Assembly (NCBI GenBank): GCA_007695095.1
Contig: REEL01000116.1
Span: 1 to 49,318, forward strand
DNA: 49,318 nt
Direction: 5' to 3'
Source of the DNA: Chitinophagaceae bacterium
Lineage (GTDB): Bacteria > Bacteroidota > Bacteroidia > Chitinophagales > REEL01
Shown here piece after piece: positions 16,115 to 23,832 of this stretch; position 1 is the stretch's first letter, and each line of letters opens with the position of its first letter. A program made the position numbers and the translations under genes. A model generated the notes under the pieces. The model ran no database searches. It worked only from the letters and a program-made list of their open reading frames with translations, and was not told the DNA's origin.

Positions 16115-17365
16115 TTAATGAGCCATACTTGGTAGCTGCATTTTTTTGTAAACGCCCTTTTTTAGTTTTTCTGCTACCGCATCAAATGCATTTAATGAGG
16201 TTTCAATGTCTTCCAGTGTATGTGTAGCAGTAGGTATTAATCTCAATAACAAAACCCCTTTTGGTACTACCGGATAAATAACTGCAGAGCAGAAAATGTC
16301 ATAATTTTCTCTCAAATCAATTATTAGGTTTCCGGCTTCTGAGGTGTCTTCACTGTTCAGATAAACCGGAGTTACACATGAACTGGTATTGCCGATATTA
16401 AATCCTCTATCTTTTAAACCATTTTGTAAATTATTGACATTCGTCCATAGTTTTTCACGGAGTTCAGGTTTTGATTTTAATAAATCAAGCCTTTTTTGAT
16501 TTCCTAAAACTAAAGGCATTGGTAATGATTTTGCAAAAATTTGAGAACGGCTGTTGAATCGTAAATGATTTATAACCTCTTTATTTGCTGCAAAAAATCC
16601 ACCGATGCTGGCCATTGATTTTGCAAAAGTAGAAAAATAGATATCTATTGATTCGGTTGCTCCTTGTTCTTCCGCAGCTCCTGCGCCGGTTTTCCCAAGT
16701 GTTCCGAATCCATGCGCATCATCTACCATGAATCTGAAGTTATACTTAGATTTTAAAGAGGCAATTTCTTTTAATTTACCCTGATCACCGGCCATGCCAA
16801 AAACTCCTTCAGAAATAACTAAAATACCGCCACGGGTAGTTTCAACAACTTTCTTTGCTCTGATGAGCTGCTTTTCTAAATTATCTATATCGTTATGAGC
16901 AAATACAAATCTTTTACCCTGATGCAAACGAACGCCGTCAATTATACAAGCGTGTGATTCGGCGTCATAAACAATTACATCGTGTCGGCCAACCAGACAG
17001 TCAATGGCAGAAACCATTCCCTGGTATCCGAAGTTTTGTAAATATCCGGATTCTTTTCCAACAAAAGTAGCCAGATCTTGCTCCAGTTTTTCGTGCTCAT
17101 CAGAGTTTCCGGACATCATTCTGGAACCCATTGGTAATCCTAAACCATATTTTTCTGCTGCTTCAGCATCGGCTTTTCTAACTTCAGGGTGATTGGCTAA
17201 GCCTAAATAATTATTTAAACTCCAGATAATTTTTTCTTTTCCCCTGAAAGACATTCTGTTTGAAATTTCACCTTTTAGTTTAGGAAACATAAAGTAACCG
17301 TCTCCTATGCTTGCAAACTTGCCTAATGGGCTGTTGTTTGCCTTTGTTTTATCAAATAAATCCAT
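16115..17365 (-). CDS. PLP-dependent alpha-oxoamine synthase family enzyme
   Basis: A 416-residue cytoplasmic enzyme of the fold-type I group that condenses an amino acid with an acyl thioester. Relatives include KBL (2-amino-3-ketobutyrate CoA ligase), AONS (8-amino-7-oxononanoate synthase), serine palmitoyltransferase and the cysteate acyltransferase of sulfonolipid synthesis. Visible are His138 (SHACI), the cofactor-binding DDAHGFG (Asp215-His218), and the PLP lysine Lys249 in STFAKSMAS. NNYLGLANHP is an N-terminal family block. Which substrate it uses cannot be settled by eye; sphingolipid or sulfonolipid synthesis is plausible in Bacteroidota. It stands alone with its own terminator. Confidence 0.85.
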   Translation of the reverse strand: MDLFDKTKANNSPLGKFASIGDGYFMFPKLKGEISNRMSFRGKEKIIWSLNNYLGLANHPEVRKADAEAAEKYGLGLPMGSRMMSGNSDEHEKLEQDLATFVGKESGYLQNFGYQGMVSAIDCLVGRHDVIVYDAESHACIIDGVRLHQGKRFVFAHNDIDNLEKQLIRAKKVVETTRGGILVISEGVFGMAGDQGKLKEIASLKSKYNFRFMVDDAHGFGTLGKTGAGAAEEQGATESIDIYFSTFAKSMASIGGFFAANKEVINHLRFNSRSQIFAKSLPMPLVLGNQKRLDLLKSKPELREKLWTNVNNLQNGLKDRGFNIGNTSSCVTPVYLNSEDTSEAGNLIIDLRENYDIFCSAVIYPVVPKGVLLLRLIPTATHTLEDIETSLNAFDAVAEKLKKGVYKKMQLPSMAH

Positions 17366-17386
17366 ATTTTAGCTTTTATTTTTTTG

Positions 17387-17394
17387 CAAAATTA
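17387..17394 (-). promoter_or_regulatory. -7 element TAATTTTG of the alpha-oxoamine synthase gene
   Basis: Minus-strand TAATTTTG fits TAnnTTTG, 22 bp before the ATG at 17365. No exact TTG at 19-bp spacing. Confidence 0.4.
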
Positions 17395-17479
17395 AGAAAT
17401 TTTATCTGACTTGCACTTTTAGTGAAGTTTTTCACAGACTTCCATCTTATTTTTATTTGATAAACACTAACGATATTTT

Positions 17480-17509
17480 TTGTACGTTACAGACAATAGT
17501 TTAATTTTG
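17480..17509 (+). promoter_or_regulatory. Bacteroidota-type promoter of the bamD operon
   Basis: TTG (17480-17482), 19 bases, TAATTTTG (17502-17509) is an exact consensus match. Transcription would begin near 17516. That excludes the upstream in-frame start at 17480 and supports ATG 17534 as the bamD start. Confidence 0.8.
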
Positions 17510-17533
17510 CCATTTTTAAAGACAACAATTTTA

Positions 17534-18346
17534 ATGTTCAAAAGAATTAAAAAGCCTTTAGCACCGGTCTTATTTTTATTAGCAATTATCGTTTTTACTG
17601 CCTGCGATCCTTATCAGAGGATATTGAGAAGCAATGATCTTGAGCTGAAGCAAAGAAAAGCGATGGAATATTATAATGATGGAGCTTACCATCGTGCCAT
17701 TCCTTTATTTGAAGAATTGATTCAAATTTTCAGAGGTACCAGAAGTGTAGAGGAGTTATACTATTACTATACAGACAGTCATTTTCAGGAGGGTAATTAT
17801 CTGATTGCTGCTTTTCACTTTAATGCGTTTCATCAGCAGCATCCAAATTCAAAGTTTGCTGAAAAAGCGCTTTATATGCACGCCTATTCTTATTACCGAA
17901 TGTCTCCGGTTTATTCTTTAGACCAAACCTATACTCAAAAAGCATTGGATGGTTACAGAAGATTTGTAAACAGATATCCGCAGAGCGGGAAGATTGAAAA
18001 GGTAAATGGAGAAATGGATCAGATGAGAAGAAAGTTGGAAATGAAAGCTTTCAGAAGTGCTGAATTGTATTTCAGAACAAGAAATTACCGGGCTGCAGCC
18101 AGTTCATTTGAAGCCTTTTTAAACAGATTTCCCGAAACCAGAGATACAGAGAAAGTTTACCTTTATATCATAAGGTCTTATTATAATTTTGCAGAAAATA
18201 GTGTGCAGAGCAGAAGAAAAGAAAGATATGAGTTAGTAATAGAAAATTATCTTAACTTTGTAGAGAATTTTCAAAATCCTTTAATTCTAAAAGAAGCTGA
18301 GGATTTTTATGTTAGCGCATTAGAAAAAATTGAAGCTTTAAATTAA
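17534..18346 (+). CDS. bamD: outer-membrane protein assembly factor BamD
   Basis: A lipoprotein partner of BamA in folding beta-barrels into the outer membrane. From ATG 17534 the protein is 270 residues, with a lipobox ending at Cys24 (FTACDPY). TPR-like helical pairs follow (for example AMEYYNDGAYHRAIPLFEEL, then LIAAFHFNAFHQQHPNSKFA). An in-frame start at 17480 would add 18 residues, but that codon falls inside the promoter, so I reject it. It heads a tight plus-strand operon, with rpoZ 9 bp downstream. bamA is elsewhere in the window (35494-38163). Confidence 0.92.
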   Translation: MFKRIKKPLAPVLFLLAIIVFTACDPYQRILRSNDLELKQRKAMEYYNDGAYHRAIPLFEELIQIFRGTRSVEELYYYYTDSHFQEGNYLIAAFHFNAFHQQHPNSKFAEKALYMHAYSYYRMSPVYSLDQTYTQKALDGYRRFVNRYPQSGKIEKVNGEMDQMRRKLEMKAFRSAELYFRTRNYRAAASSFEAFLNRFPETRDTEKVYLYIIRSYYNFAENSVQSRRKERYELVIENYLNFVENFQNPLILKEAEDFYVSALEKIEALN

Positions 18347-18355
18347 TTATATAAC

Positions 18356-18703
18356 ATGAGTGTAGCAAAGAAATTACAGAACAAAGGCATTAACCCTTTC
18401 ATTGAGACCAGAAATTTAAATCGCTTTGTAGAAGATGATAAGAATATCTATGAAATGTTAAATGTTATTTCAAAAAGAAGCAACCAGATTGGTCAGGCTT
18501 TAAAAGAAGAGTTACACCGTAAATTGAAAGATTTTACCCCAACATCTGACAGTTTAGATGAGATTTCTGAAGATCTTGATACGATTGAAATTTCAAGATA
18601 CTATGAGAAAATTCCACACGCCACTCTTATTTCTGTTCATGAGTTTCTGAATAATGAAATTTATTATAGAAATCCTAATACAGAAAAAGAAGAGGAATTA
18701 TAA
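18356..18703 (+). CDS. rpoZ: DNA-directed RNA polymerase omega subunit
   Basis: This 115-residue cytoplasmic protein helps RNA polymerase assemble by holding the beta-prime subunit. It contains the divergent Bacteroidota omega (Rpb6-like) core: NIYEMLNVISKRSNQIG, then KEELHRKLKDF, with an acidic tail. The position between bamD and coaBC is the usual place for this gene in the phylum, which strengthens the call because the sequence is far from the proteobacterial omega. It is 9 bp after bamD and 6 bp before coaBC. Confidence 0.85.
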   Translation: MSVAKKLQNKGINPFIETRNLNRFVEDDKNIYEMLNVISKRSNQIGQALKEELHRKLKDFTPTSDSLDEISEDLDTIEISRYYEKIPHATLISVHEFLNNEIYYRNPNTEKEEEL

Positions 18704-18709
18704 ATCACC

Positions 18710-19933
18710 ATGTCCTCTTCAAAAAAAATACTTCTTTGTGTAACAGGCAGTATAGCCGCATATAAAAGTGTTTTTTTACTTCGACTTTTGCTCAAAAACG
18801 ATTACGATGTCAAAGTTGTAATGACTCAGTCTGCAACAGAATTTGTAAAGCCTTTGAGCTTTTCTGCCTTTCTTGAAGATCCGGTTTATACCGGCCTTAC
18901 AGATGAAGCCGGAGATTGGACGGAACATGTTAAGTTAGCTCTTTGGGCAGATTTAATATTGATAGCCCCCATTACTGCACAAACTATTTCAAAATTAGCA
19001 AATGGCGCCTGTGACAATTTGCTTTCTGCCATATATTTATCTGCCAAATGCCCGGTAGCTATTGCGCCGGCTATGGACAGAGATATGTGGAAACATGCGG
19101 CTGTAAAAAGAAATTTAGATTTACTAAAAAAAGATGGAGTGCTTGAAATTCCGGTAGGCTCAGGTGCATTGGCAAGCGGATTGGAAGGAGAAGGCAGAAT
19201 GGCAGAACCGGAACTTATTCATGAGTGGCTGGAAAACTATTTTCAGAAAAAAACTGAATTAAAAAATAAAAAAGTATTAATTACTGCCGGACCCACTCGT
19301 GAACCATTGGATCCTGTTCGCTTTATCAGCAATCATTCAAGTGGAAAAATGGGATACGCCCTCGCTGAAGCAATGGCTAACAATGGGGCGGAAGTTTTTT
19401 TAGTAAGTGGACCCGTAAGTATTCAAACAAATTACCCGAATATTAAAGTGATTTCCATCGAAACTGCACAAGAAATGTTTGATGCGTGTCATAAACTATT
19501 TTCGGATACAGATATTGCAATAATGTCAGCAGCAGTTTCAGATTATAAACCGGAAAATAAAGAAGAAAGCAAAATCAAAAAGAAGTCAGAAAGGCTGAGT
19601 GTTACTTTTGAAAAAAATCCGGATATACTGGCATCATTAGGCAAACAAAAGAAAAAGCACCAAATGCTTGTGGGCTTTGCATTAGAGACAGATAATGAAA
19701 TTGAAAATGCCCGCCAAAAACTGAAATCAAAAAATTGTGATTTTATTATCCTAAATTCGTTAAAAGATGAAGGAGCCGGTTTTCAACATGATACCAATAA
19801 GGTTACTTTGATTGATAAAAACAATAATGTAAATAAGTTTGAGTTAAAAAGTAAGGTTGAGTTATCAAAAGACTTAACAGAATATTTGATTCAAGAATAT
19901 AAATCAAGTTTTAAAACAGATGATTCTAAGTAA
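18710..19933 (+). CDS. coaBC: bifunctional phosphopantothenoylcysteine decarboxylase / phosphopantothenate-cysteine ligase
   Basis: Carries out two steps of coenzyme A synthesis: ligation of cysteine to phosphopantothenate and decarboxylation to phosphopantetheine. The N-terminal flavoprotein half (about 1-185) has TGSIAAYKS, the catalytic His73 and APAMDRDMW. The C-terminal ligase half (about 190-407) has ITAGPTREPLDPVRFISN and SSGKMGYALA. Two decarboxylase residues differ from the E. coli pattern: Asp123 replaces the Asn of PxMNxxMW, and Ser156 (LASG) replaces the active-site Cys (ACG). It overlaps porD by 14 bp. Confidence 0.95.
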   Translation: MSSSKKILLCVTGSIAAYKSVFLLRLLLKNDYDVKVVMTQSATEFVKPLSFSAFLEDPVYTGLTDEAGDWTEHVKLALWADLILIAPITAQTISKLANGACDNLLSAIYLSAKCPVAIAPAMDRDMWKHAAVKRNLDLLKKDGVLEIPVGSGALASGLEGEGRMAEPELIHEWLENYFQKKTELKNKKVLITAGPTREPLDPVRFISNHSSGKMGYALAEAMANNGAEVFLVSGPVSIQTNYPNIKVISIETAQEMFDACHKLFSDTDIAIMSAAVSDYKPENKEESKIKKKSERLSVTFEKNPDILASLGKQKKKHQMLVGFALETDNEIENARQKLKSKNCDFIILNSLKDEGAGFQHDTNKVTLIDKNNNVNKFELKSKVELSKDLTEYLIQEYKSSFKTDDSK

Positions 19934-20855
19934 GTTTCCTTTTTTCAGGTTTTTTAAACGAGCATTTTTAATAATGCTTTTCTTACCATTTTTTTCATTA
20001 GAAAAAGCTGAGGCACAGGAGTTGAATATGTCTGTTCAGGTGATAGCCAGGCAGCTTCAGTCTACGGATCCGCAGGTTTTCCAAACATTAGAAACCTCTA
20101 TCAGAGAATTCATGAACACCCGCCGGTGGACAGGCGATAATTTTTCTGTGCAAGAAAGAATAGAATGTGGAATGGTCATAAATATTACGGAGGAACTTTC
20201 CGGCAATTCTTTTAAGGCACAGGTGACTATACAATCATCGAGGCCTGTACATAATGCTTCATATAATACTGTACTTTTAAACCATAATGACAGGGATTGG
20301 GTATTTGAATATATTGAACATCAGCCTATTGAGTTTAATCCCAATTCGTTCACAAACAATCTGAGTGCCTTGTTGGGCTTTTATGCTTACCTTATCATCG
20401 GCATGGATTATGATTCTTTTTCTCCGCGTGGAGGTGATCCGTATTTTGATGTTGCACAAAATATTATTGGCAGCATTCCTCCGAATTTAGATGCTCCCGG
20501 TTGGAAACCTTTTGAAAGTAACCGAAACAGATATTGGATAATAGAAAATTTACAAAATTCAAGGTATGTAAAAATTCGGGAATCTTTTTATCAGTATCAC
20601 TTAGAAGGTCTGGATTTGATGTATGAGAACACGAGTAAGGGCAGAGAGAATATTCTTCAATCTTTGAGAAATATGGAGCAATCTGTCGTGGAGAACCCAA
20701 ATACAATGATTTCAACGATGTTTTTTAATGCAAAAAGTGATGAGTTAGTTAATATTTTCTCCGGAGCCCCGCAACCCGAGAAAGCTCAGGCAATTCAACT
20801 TTTGTATAGAATGGATTCAGGAAACACTTCTAAATATTCCAGAATATTACGTTAA
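19920..20855 (+). CDS. porD: type IX secretion system protein PorD (DUF4835)
   Basis: A 311-residue exported protein with a signal peptide (about 1-33, ending KAEAQ). It has the DUF4835 blocks LNMSVQVIARQLQSTDPQVF, LETSIREFMNTRRWTGDNF, NHNDRDWVFEYIEHQPIEF and LSALLGFYAYLIIGMDYDSF. In current naming this family is PorD, required for T9SS in Porphyromonas, although its exact molecular job is not clear. The context (bamD-rpoZ-coaBC-porD-recN) is the standard one. The start overlaps the coaBC end, so coupled translation is likely. Confidence 0.85.
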   Translation: MILSKFPFFRFFKRAFLIMLFLPFFSLEKAEAQELNMSVQVIARQLQSTDPQVFQTLETSIREFMNTRRWTGDNFSVQERIECGMVINITEELSGNSFKAQVTIQSSRPVHNASYNTVLLNHNDRDWVFEYIEHQPIEFNPNSFTNNLSALLGFYAYLIIGMDYDSFSPRGGDPYFDVAQNIIGSIPPNLDAPGWKPFESNRNRYWIIENLQNSRYVKIRESFYQYHLEGLDLMYENTSKGRENILQSLRNMEQSVVENPNTMISTMFFNAKSDELVNIFSGAPQPEKAQAIQLLYRMDSGNTSKYSRILR

Positions 20856-20875
20856 GCCGTTAGCCCATAATTTAT

Positions 20876-20883
20876 TAACTTTG
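20876..20883 (+). promoter_or_regulatory. -7 element TAACTTTG before recN
   Basis: An exact TAnnTTTG match between porD and recN, 25 bp before the recN ATG. It may give recN a transcript apart from the bamD operon. No TTG at the expected spacing. Confidence 0.4.
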
Positions 20884-20908
20884 GTTTTTATATTTCAAAT
20901 ATTTGGGC

Positions 20909-22576
20909 ATGTTAAAACGACTGTTAATTGAAAATTATGCCATCATTGATAAGCTTGAAATTGAATTAGGTTCAGGCTTACACATAATAACGGGGGAGAC
21001 CGGTGCCGGAAAGTCAATACTTTTAGGAGCGCTTTCAATGGTCTTAGGTCAACGTGCTGACACATCTGTGCTGAGAGATGTAAATACAAAAACAATTATA
21101 GAAGCTACATTTGACATAAGTCACTATGATTTAAATGATTTTTTTATAAAAAACGACCTGGATTTTGAAACGCATTCTATTTTTCGCCGGGAAATAGCTC
21201 CTTCCGGGAAATCAAGAGCTTTTATAAATGATACACCGGTTAATTTAAATATTTTAAAAGAGATTAGCAGTAGATTGATAAATGTTCACTCTCAGCATGA
21301 CACTCTGGAGCTTGCCACTCCTGCATTTCAGTTAAATATGCTGGATCAGATTGCTGAAAATGATACTTTACAAGCAGAACATTCTAAAAATTATTATTTA
21401 TATAAATCAACTGAAAAAAAGATAATCGCTTTAAAAAAAGAGCTTGAGCAAAATCTGGCGGACAAGGATTTTATCACTTTTCAATTAAATGAGCTTAATC
21501 AGCTGACAGAAGAAGATCAAAGCCTGGAAGAGTTGGAGCAGGAACTCAATACTCAGCAACATGCAGAAGAAATAAAGGTGAAACTAAACCATGCTTCAGA
21601 CATGTTACAAAACTCTGAATATGCTATTCAGACTCATTTAGATAGTCTTTTAACAGAATTATCTTCTATCAAAAAAATCTTACCTTCCATAGCAGAGCTT
21701 TATAGTAGATTAGAAAGTATATCGATAGATTTAAAGGATATTTCAAATGAAATCGAACACTTAGAAGCAGATATTATCTATGACCCTAACAGCCTCGATA
21801 TAATTCAGGAAAAGGTTAATTTTATTAATAAATTACTGCACAAGCATCAGGCAGAAAATTTAGAAAAACTCTACGAGATTCGAGAGACTTACACCAGTAA
21901 GCTGTCATTGTTAGAAAACTCTGATTTTGAATTGGACAGCCTTCAGTCAACAGCAGATGCACAAAAAAAAGAATTACAAAAAAGTGCAGCTTTACTTAGT
22001 GAAAGCAGGCAGGCTGCCATTGAACCAATTGAAACGGAAGTAAATAAGATGATACGCGATTTGGGAATGCCTCATTCTATGTTTCAAATTCGTATTGATA
22101 AAAAGCAGGGAGATTTACCGGGCGAAAAAGGGATAGATGAAGTTGCATTTTTATTTTCTGCTAATAAAGGCAGTCGTCCTGATGAAATAAAAAAAGTGGC
22201 TTCCGGAGGAGAATTGTCCCGGCTTATGTTGAGCATAAAAAGTTTGCTGGCTGAAAAAACAGCACTACCCACTTTAATTTTTGATGAAATTGATACCGGT
22301 GTCTCCGGGGAAGTAGCGCTGAAGGTGGGAAAGCTTCTTGAAAAAGCAGCTAAAGGGATTCAAATCATCAGTATTACACATTTGCCTCAAATAGCTGCCA
22401 GAGGGGACATGCATTTTTATGTGTACAAAGATGAATCAGCGGATAAAGTAAATACAAGGATGAAGCTGCTTTCGCCGGCAGAAAGAGAGCAGATACTAGC
22501 TAAGATGCTTTCAGGAGAAGCGTATACGGATGCGGCACTTGAGAATGCCCGTCAACTTTTAAAATCTTCTGTATAA
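20909..22576 (+). CDS. recN: DNA repair protein RecN
   Basis: An SMC-like ATPase acting in double-strand-break repair. Walker A is GETGAGKS (residues 29-36 from ATG 20909). A Glu/Leu-rich coiled coil spans about 150-380. The ABC signature is SGGELSRLML and Walker B is LIFDEIDTGVSGEVA, followed by ITHLPQIAA. At 555 residues it is full length. I use ATG 20909; an in-frame TTG at 20903 would add two residues only. It has its own -7 box and a possible terminator. Confidence 0.96.
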   Translation: MLKRLLIENYAIIDKLEIELGSGLHIITGETGAGKSILLGALSMVLGQRADTSVLRDVNTKTIIEATFDISHYDLNDFFIKNDLDFETHSIFRREIAPSGKSRAFINDTPVNLNILKEISSRLINVHSQHDTLELATPAFQLNMLDQIAENDTLQAEHSKNYYLYKSTEKKIIALKKELEQNLADKDFITFQLNELNQLTEEDQSLEELEQELNTQQHAEEIKVKLNHASDMLQNSEYAIQTHLDSLLTELSSIKKILPSIAELYSRLESISIDLKDISNEIEHLEADIIYDPNSLDIIQEKVNFINKLLHKHQAENLEKLYEIRETYTSKLSLLENSDFELDSLQSTADAQKKELQKSAALLSESRQAAIEPIETEVNKMIRDLGMPHSMFQIRIDKKQGDLPGEKGIDEVAFLFSANKGSRPDEIKKVASGGELSRLMLSIKSLLAEKTALPTLIFDEIDTGVSGEVALKVGKLLEKAAKGIQIISITHLPQIAARGDMHFYVYKDESADKVNTRMKLLSPAEREQILAKMLSGEAYTDAALENARQLLKSSV

Positions 22577-22599
22577 TTGGCGACAAACTCAAATGTTTC

Positions 22600-22620
22600 A
22601 AAACGGGTTTTCCCCTTTTT
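22600..22620 (+). terminator. possible terminator after recN
   Basis: AAAACGGG-TTTT-CCCCTTTT forms a short stem with one C-C mismatch and ends in T. It is weak and close to the fabI promoter. Confidence 0.4.
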
Positions 22621-22625
22621 CTTAT

Positions 22626-22633
22626 TATATTTG
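22626..22633 (+). promoter_or_regulatory. -7 element TATATTTG of fabI
   Basis: An exact TAnnTTTG match, 14 bp before the ATG at 22648. No clear -33 TTG. Confidence 0.45.
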
Positions 22634-22647
22634 CAAAAATCTTTTTT

Positions 22648-23466
22648 ATGAATTTTGAATTATTAAAAGGCAAGAAGGGAATCATATTCGGAGCTCTCGA
22701 CGAAAGTTCTATAGCATGGAAAGTTGCAGAAAAAGCTCATGAAAATGGTGCTGAGTTTATATTGACCAATGCACCTGTGGCATTGAGGATGGGAAAAATT
22801 AATGAGCTTGCTGAAAAGTGTAATACAGAGGTTATAGGTGCGGATGCTACTTCAGTTGAAGACCTGGAAAATCTTTTCCGTAAAGCAATGGAGAAATACA
22901 ACGGAAAAATTGACTTTGTTTTACATTCCATAGGCATGTCGCCCAATGTTAGAAAGGGAAAGTCTTATACAGATACAAACTATGATTTTTTCTTGAAAAC
23001 TATTGATATCTCTGCTTTAAGCTTTCATAAGGTTTTGCAAACGGCCTATAAATTAGATGCTTTAAACCCCTGGTCAAGTGTTTTAGGTTTGACTTATATA
23101 GCTGCTCAAAAATGCTTTCCGGGATATAATGATATGGCTGAGGCTAAAGCAATGCTTGAGTCAATAGCGAGAAGTTTCGGATACCATTACGGGAATAAAA
23201 ATAAAATAAGGGTAAATACGATTTCACAATCTCCTACTGTCACTACAGCAGGCTCCGGTGTTGAAGGCTTTGATAAGTTTTTCACCTATGCCGACAAAAT
23301 ATCTCCCCTGGGTAATGCGACTGCTGAAGATTGCGCGAATTTCTGTGTAGTCATGCTGTCTGATTTAACAAAGATGGTGACCATGCAAAATATTTTCCAC
23401 GATGGTGGATTTTCAAATACGGGAGTGAGCGAAAAAATTATGGATTTAATCCCTGACAATAGTTAG
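22648..23466 (+). CDS. fabI: enoyl-[acyl-carrier-protein] reductase
   Basis: Performs the last reduction of each fatty-acid elongation cycle using NAD(P)H. It is a 272-residue short-chain dehydrogenase of the FabI branch. Tyr150, Tyr160 and Lys167 have the same spacing as E. coli Tyr146, Tyr156 and Lys163. GALDESSIAWKVAEKA is the FabI form of the nucleotide loop, and VLHSIGMSP is also typical. ARSFGYHYGNKNKIRVNTIS and a substrate-loop region TAGSGVEGF follow. It has its own -7 box. It is predicted to be essential unless another enoyl reductase exists elsewhere. Confidence 0.95.
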   Translation: MNFELLKGKKGIIFGALDESSIAWKVAEKAHENGAEFILTNAPVALRMGKINELAEKCNTEVIGADATSVEDLENLFRKAMEKYNGKIDFVLHSIGMSPNVRKGKSYTDTNYDFFLKTIDISALSFHKVLQTAYKLDALNPWSSVLGLTYIAAQKCFPGYNDMAEAKAMLESIARSFGYHYGNKNKIRVNTISQSPTVTTAGSGVEGFDKFFTYADKISPLGNATAEDCANFCVVMLSDLTKMVTMQNIFHDGGFSNTGVSEKIMDLIPDNS

Positions 23467-23519
23467 GTAAATACTGAACCAAAGCTGTTAATCGGCTGTT
23501 TTCAAATAAAGTTTATACA

Positions 23520-23777
23520 ATGAAAAAGTTTCTTTTTAAGATAAGTGTTTTAACTGTTTTTGTACTACTTGTTTCAAGTAGTTTAGTCAGTGCACAGTGT
23601 CCAATGTGCAGAACAGCAGTTGAAAGTGCAATGGAAGGTGGTTCAAGCATTGGTAATGGTCTTAATTTCGGTATACTTTATTTGCTGGCAATGCCATATT
23701 TGTTTTTTACAATAATTGCTTTCTTTTGGTACAGGAATTTCAAAAAGAAGAAGCAAATGGAATCTATATTTGAGTAA
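23520..23777 (+). CDS. small membrane protein with CPMC motif
   Basis: An 85-residue protein with a signal peptide (about 1-25, ending VSAQ), then a CPMC motif directly at the mature N-terminus (Cys27 and Cys30). A short loop, one membrane helix (about 51-72) and a basic end (NFKKKKQ) follow. The CxxC would sit on the periplasmic face and could bind metal or take part in thiol exchange. I recall similar CAMCR-type hypothetical proteins across Bacteroidota but no known function. It is between fabI and mtaB, in the same direction. Confidence 0.8.
   Translation: MKKFLFKISVLTVFVLLVSSSLVSAQCPMCRTAVESAMEGGSSIGNGLNFGILYLLAMPYLFFTIIAFFWYRNFKKKKQMESIFE
23765..23772 (+). promoter_or_regulatory. -7-like element TATATTTG before mtaB
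   Basis: An exact TAnnTTTG match overlapping the end of the CPMC gene, 60 bp before mtaB. There is no -33 partner, so it may be chance in AT-rich DNA. Confidence 0.25.
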
Positions 23778-23832
23778 ATATCTTTTTTTGGCTTTCACTC
23801 CTTTTGTGAAGCTGTCTACTGAATGAACGAAA

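Noticed and set aside
17480-17533. Longer N-terminus of BamD
   Set aside because: The upstream start codon lies within an exact -33/-7 promoter, so it should not be in the mRNA, and the lipobox signal peptide begins properly at 17534.
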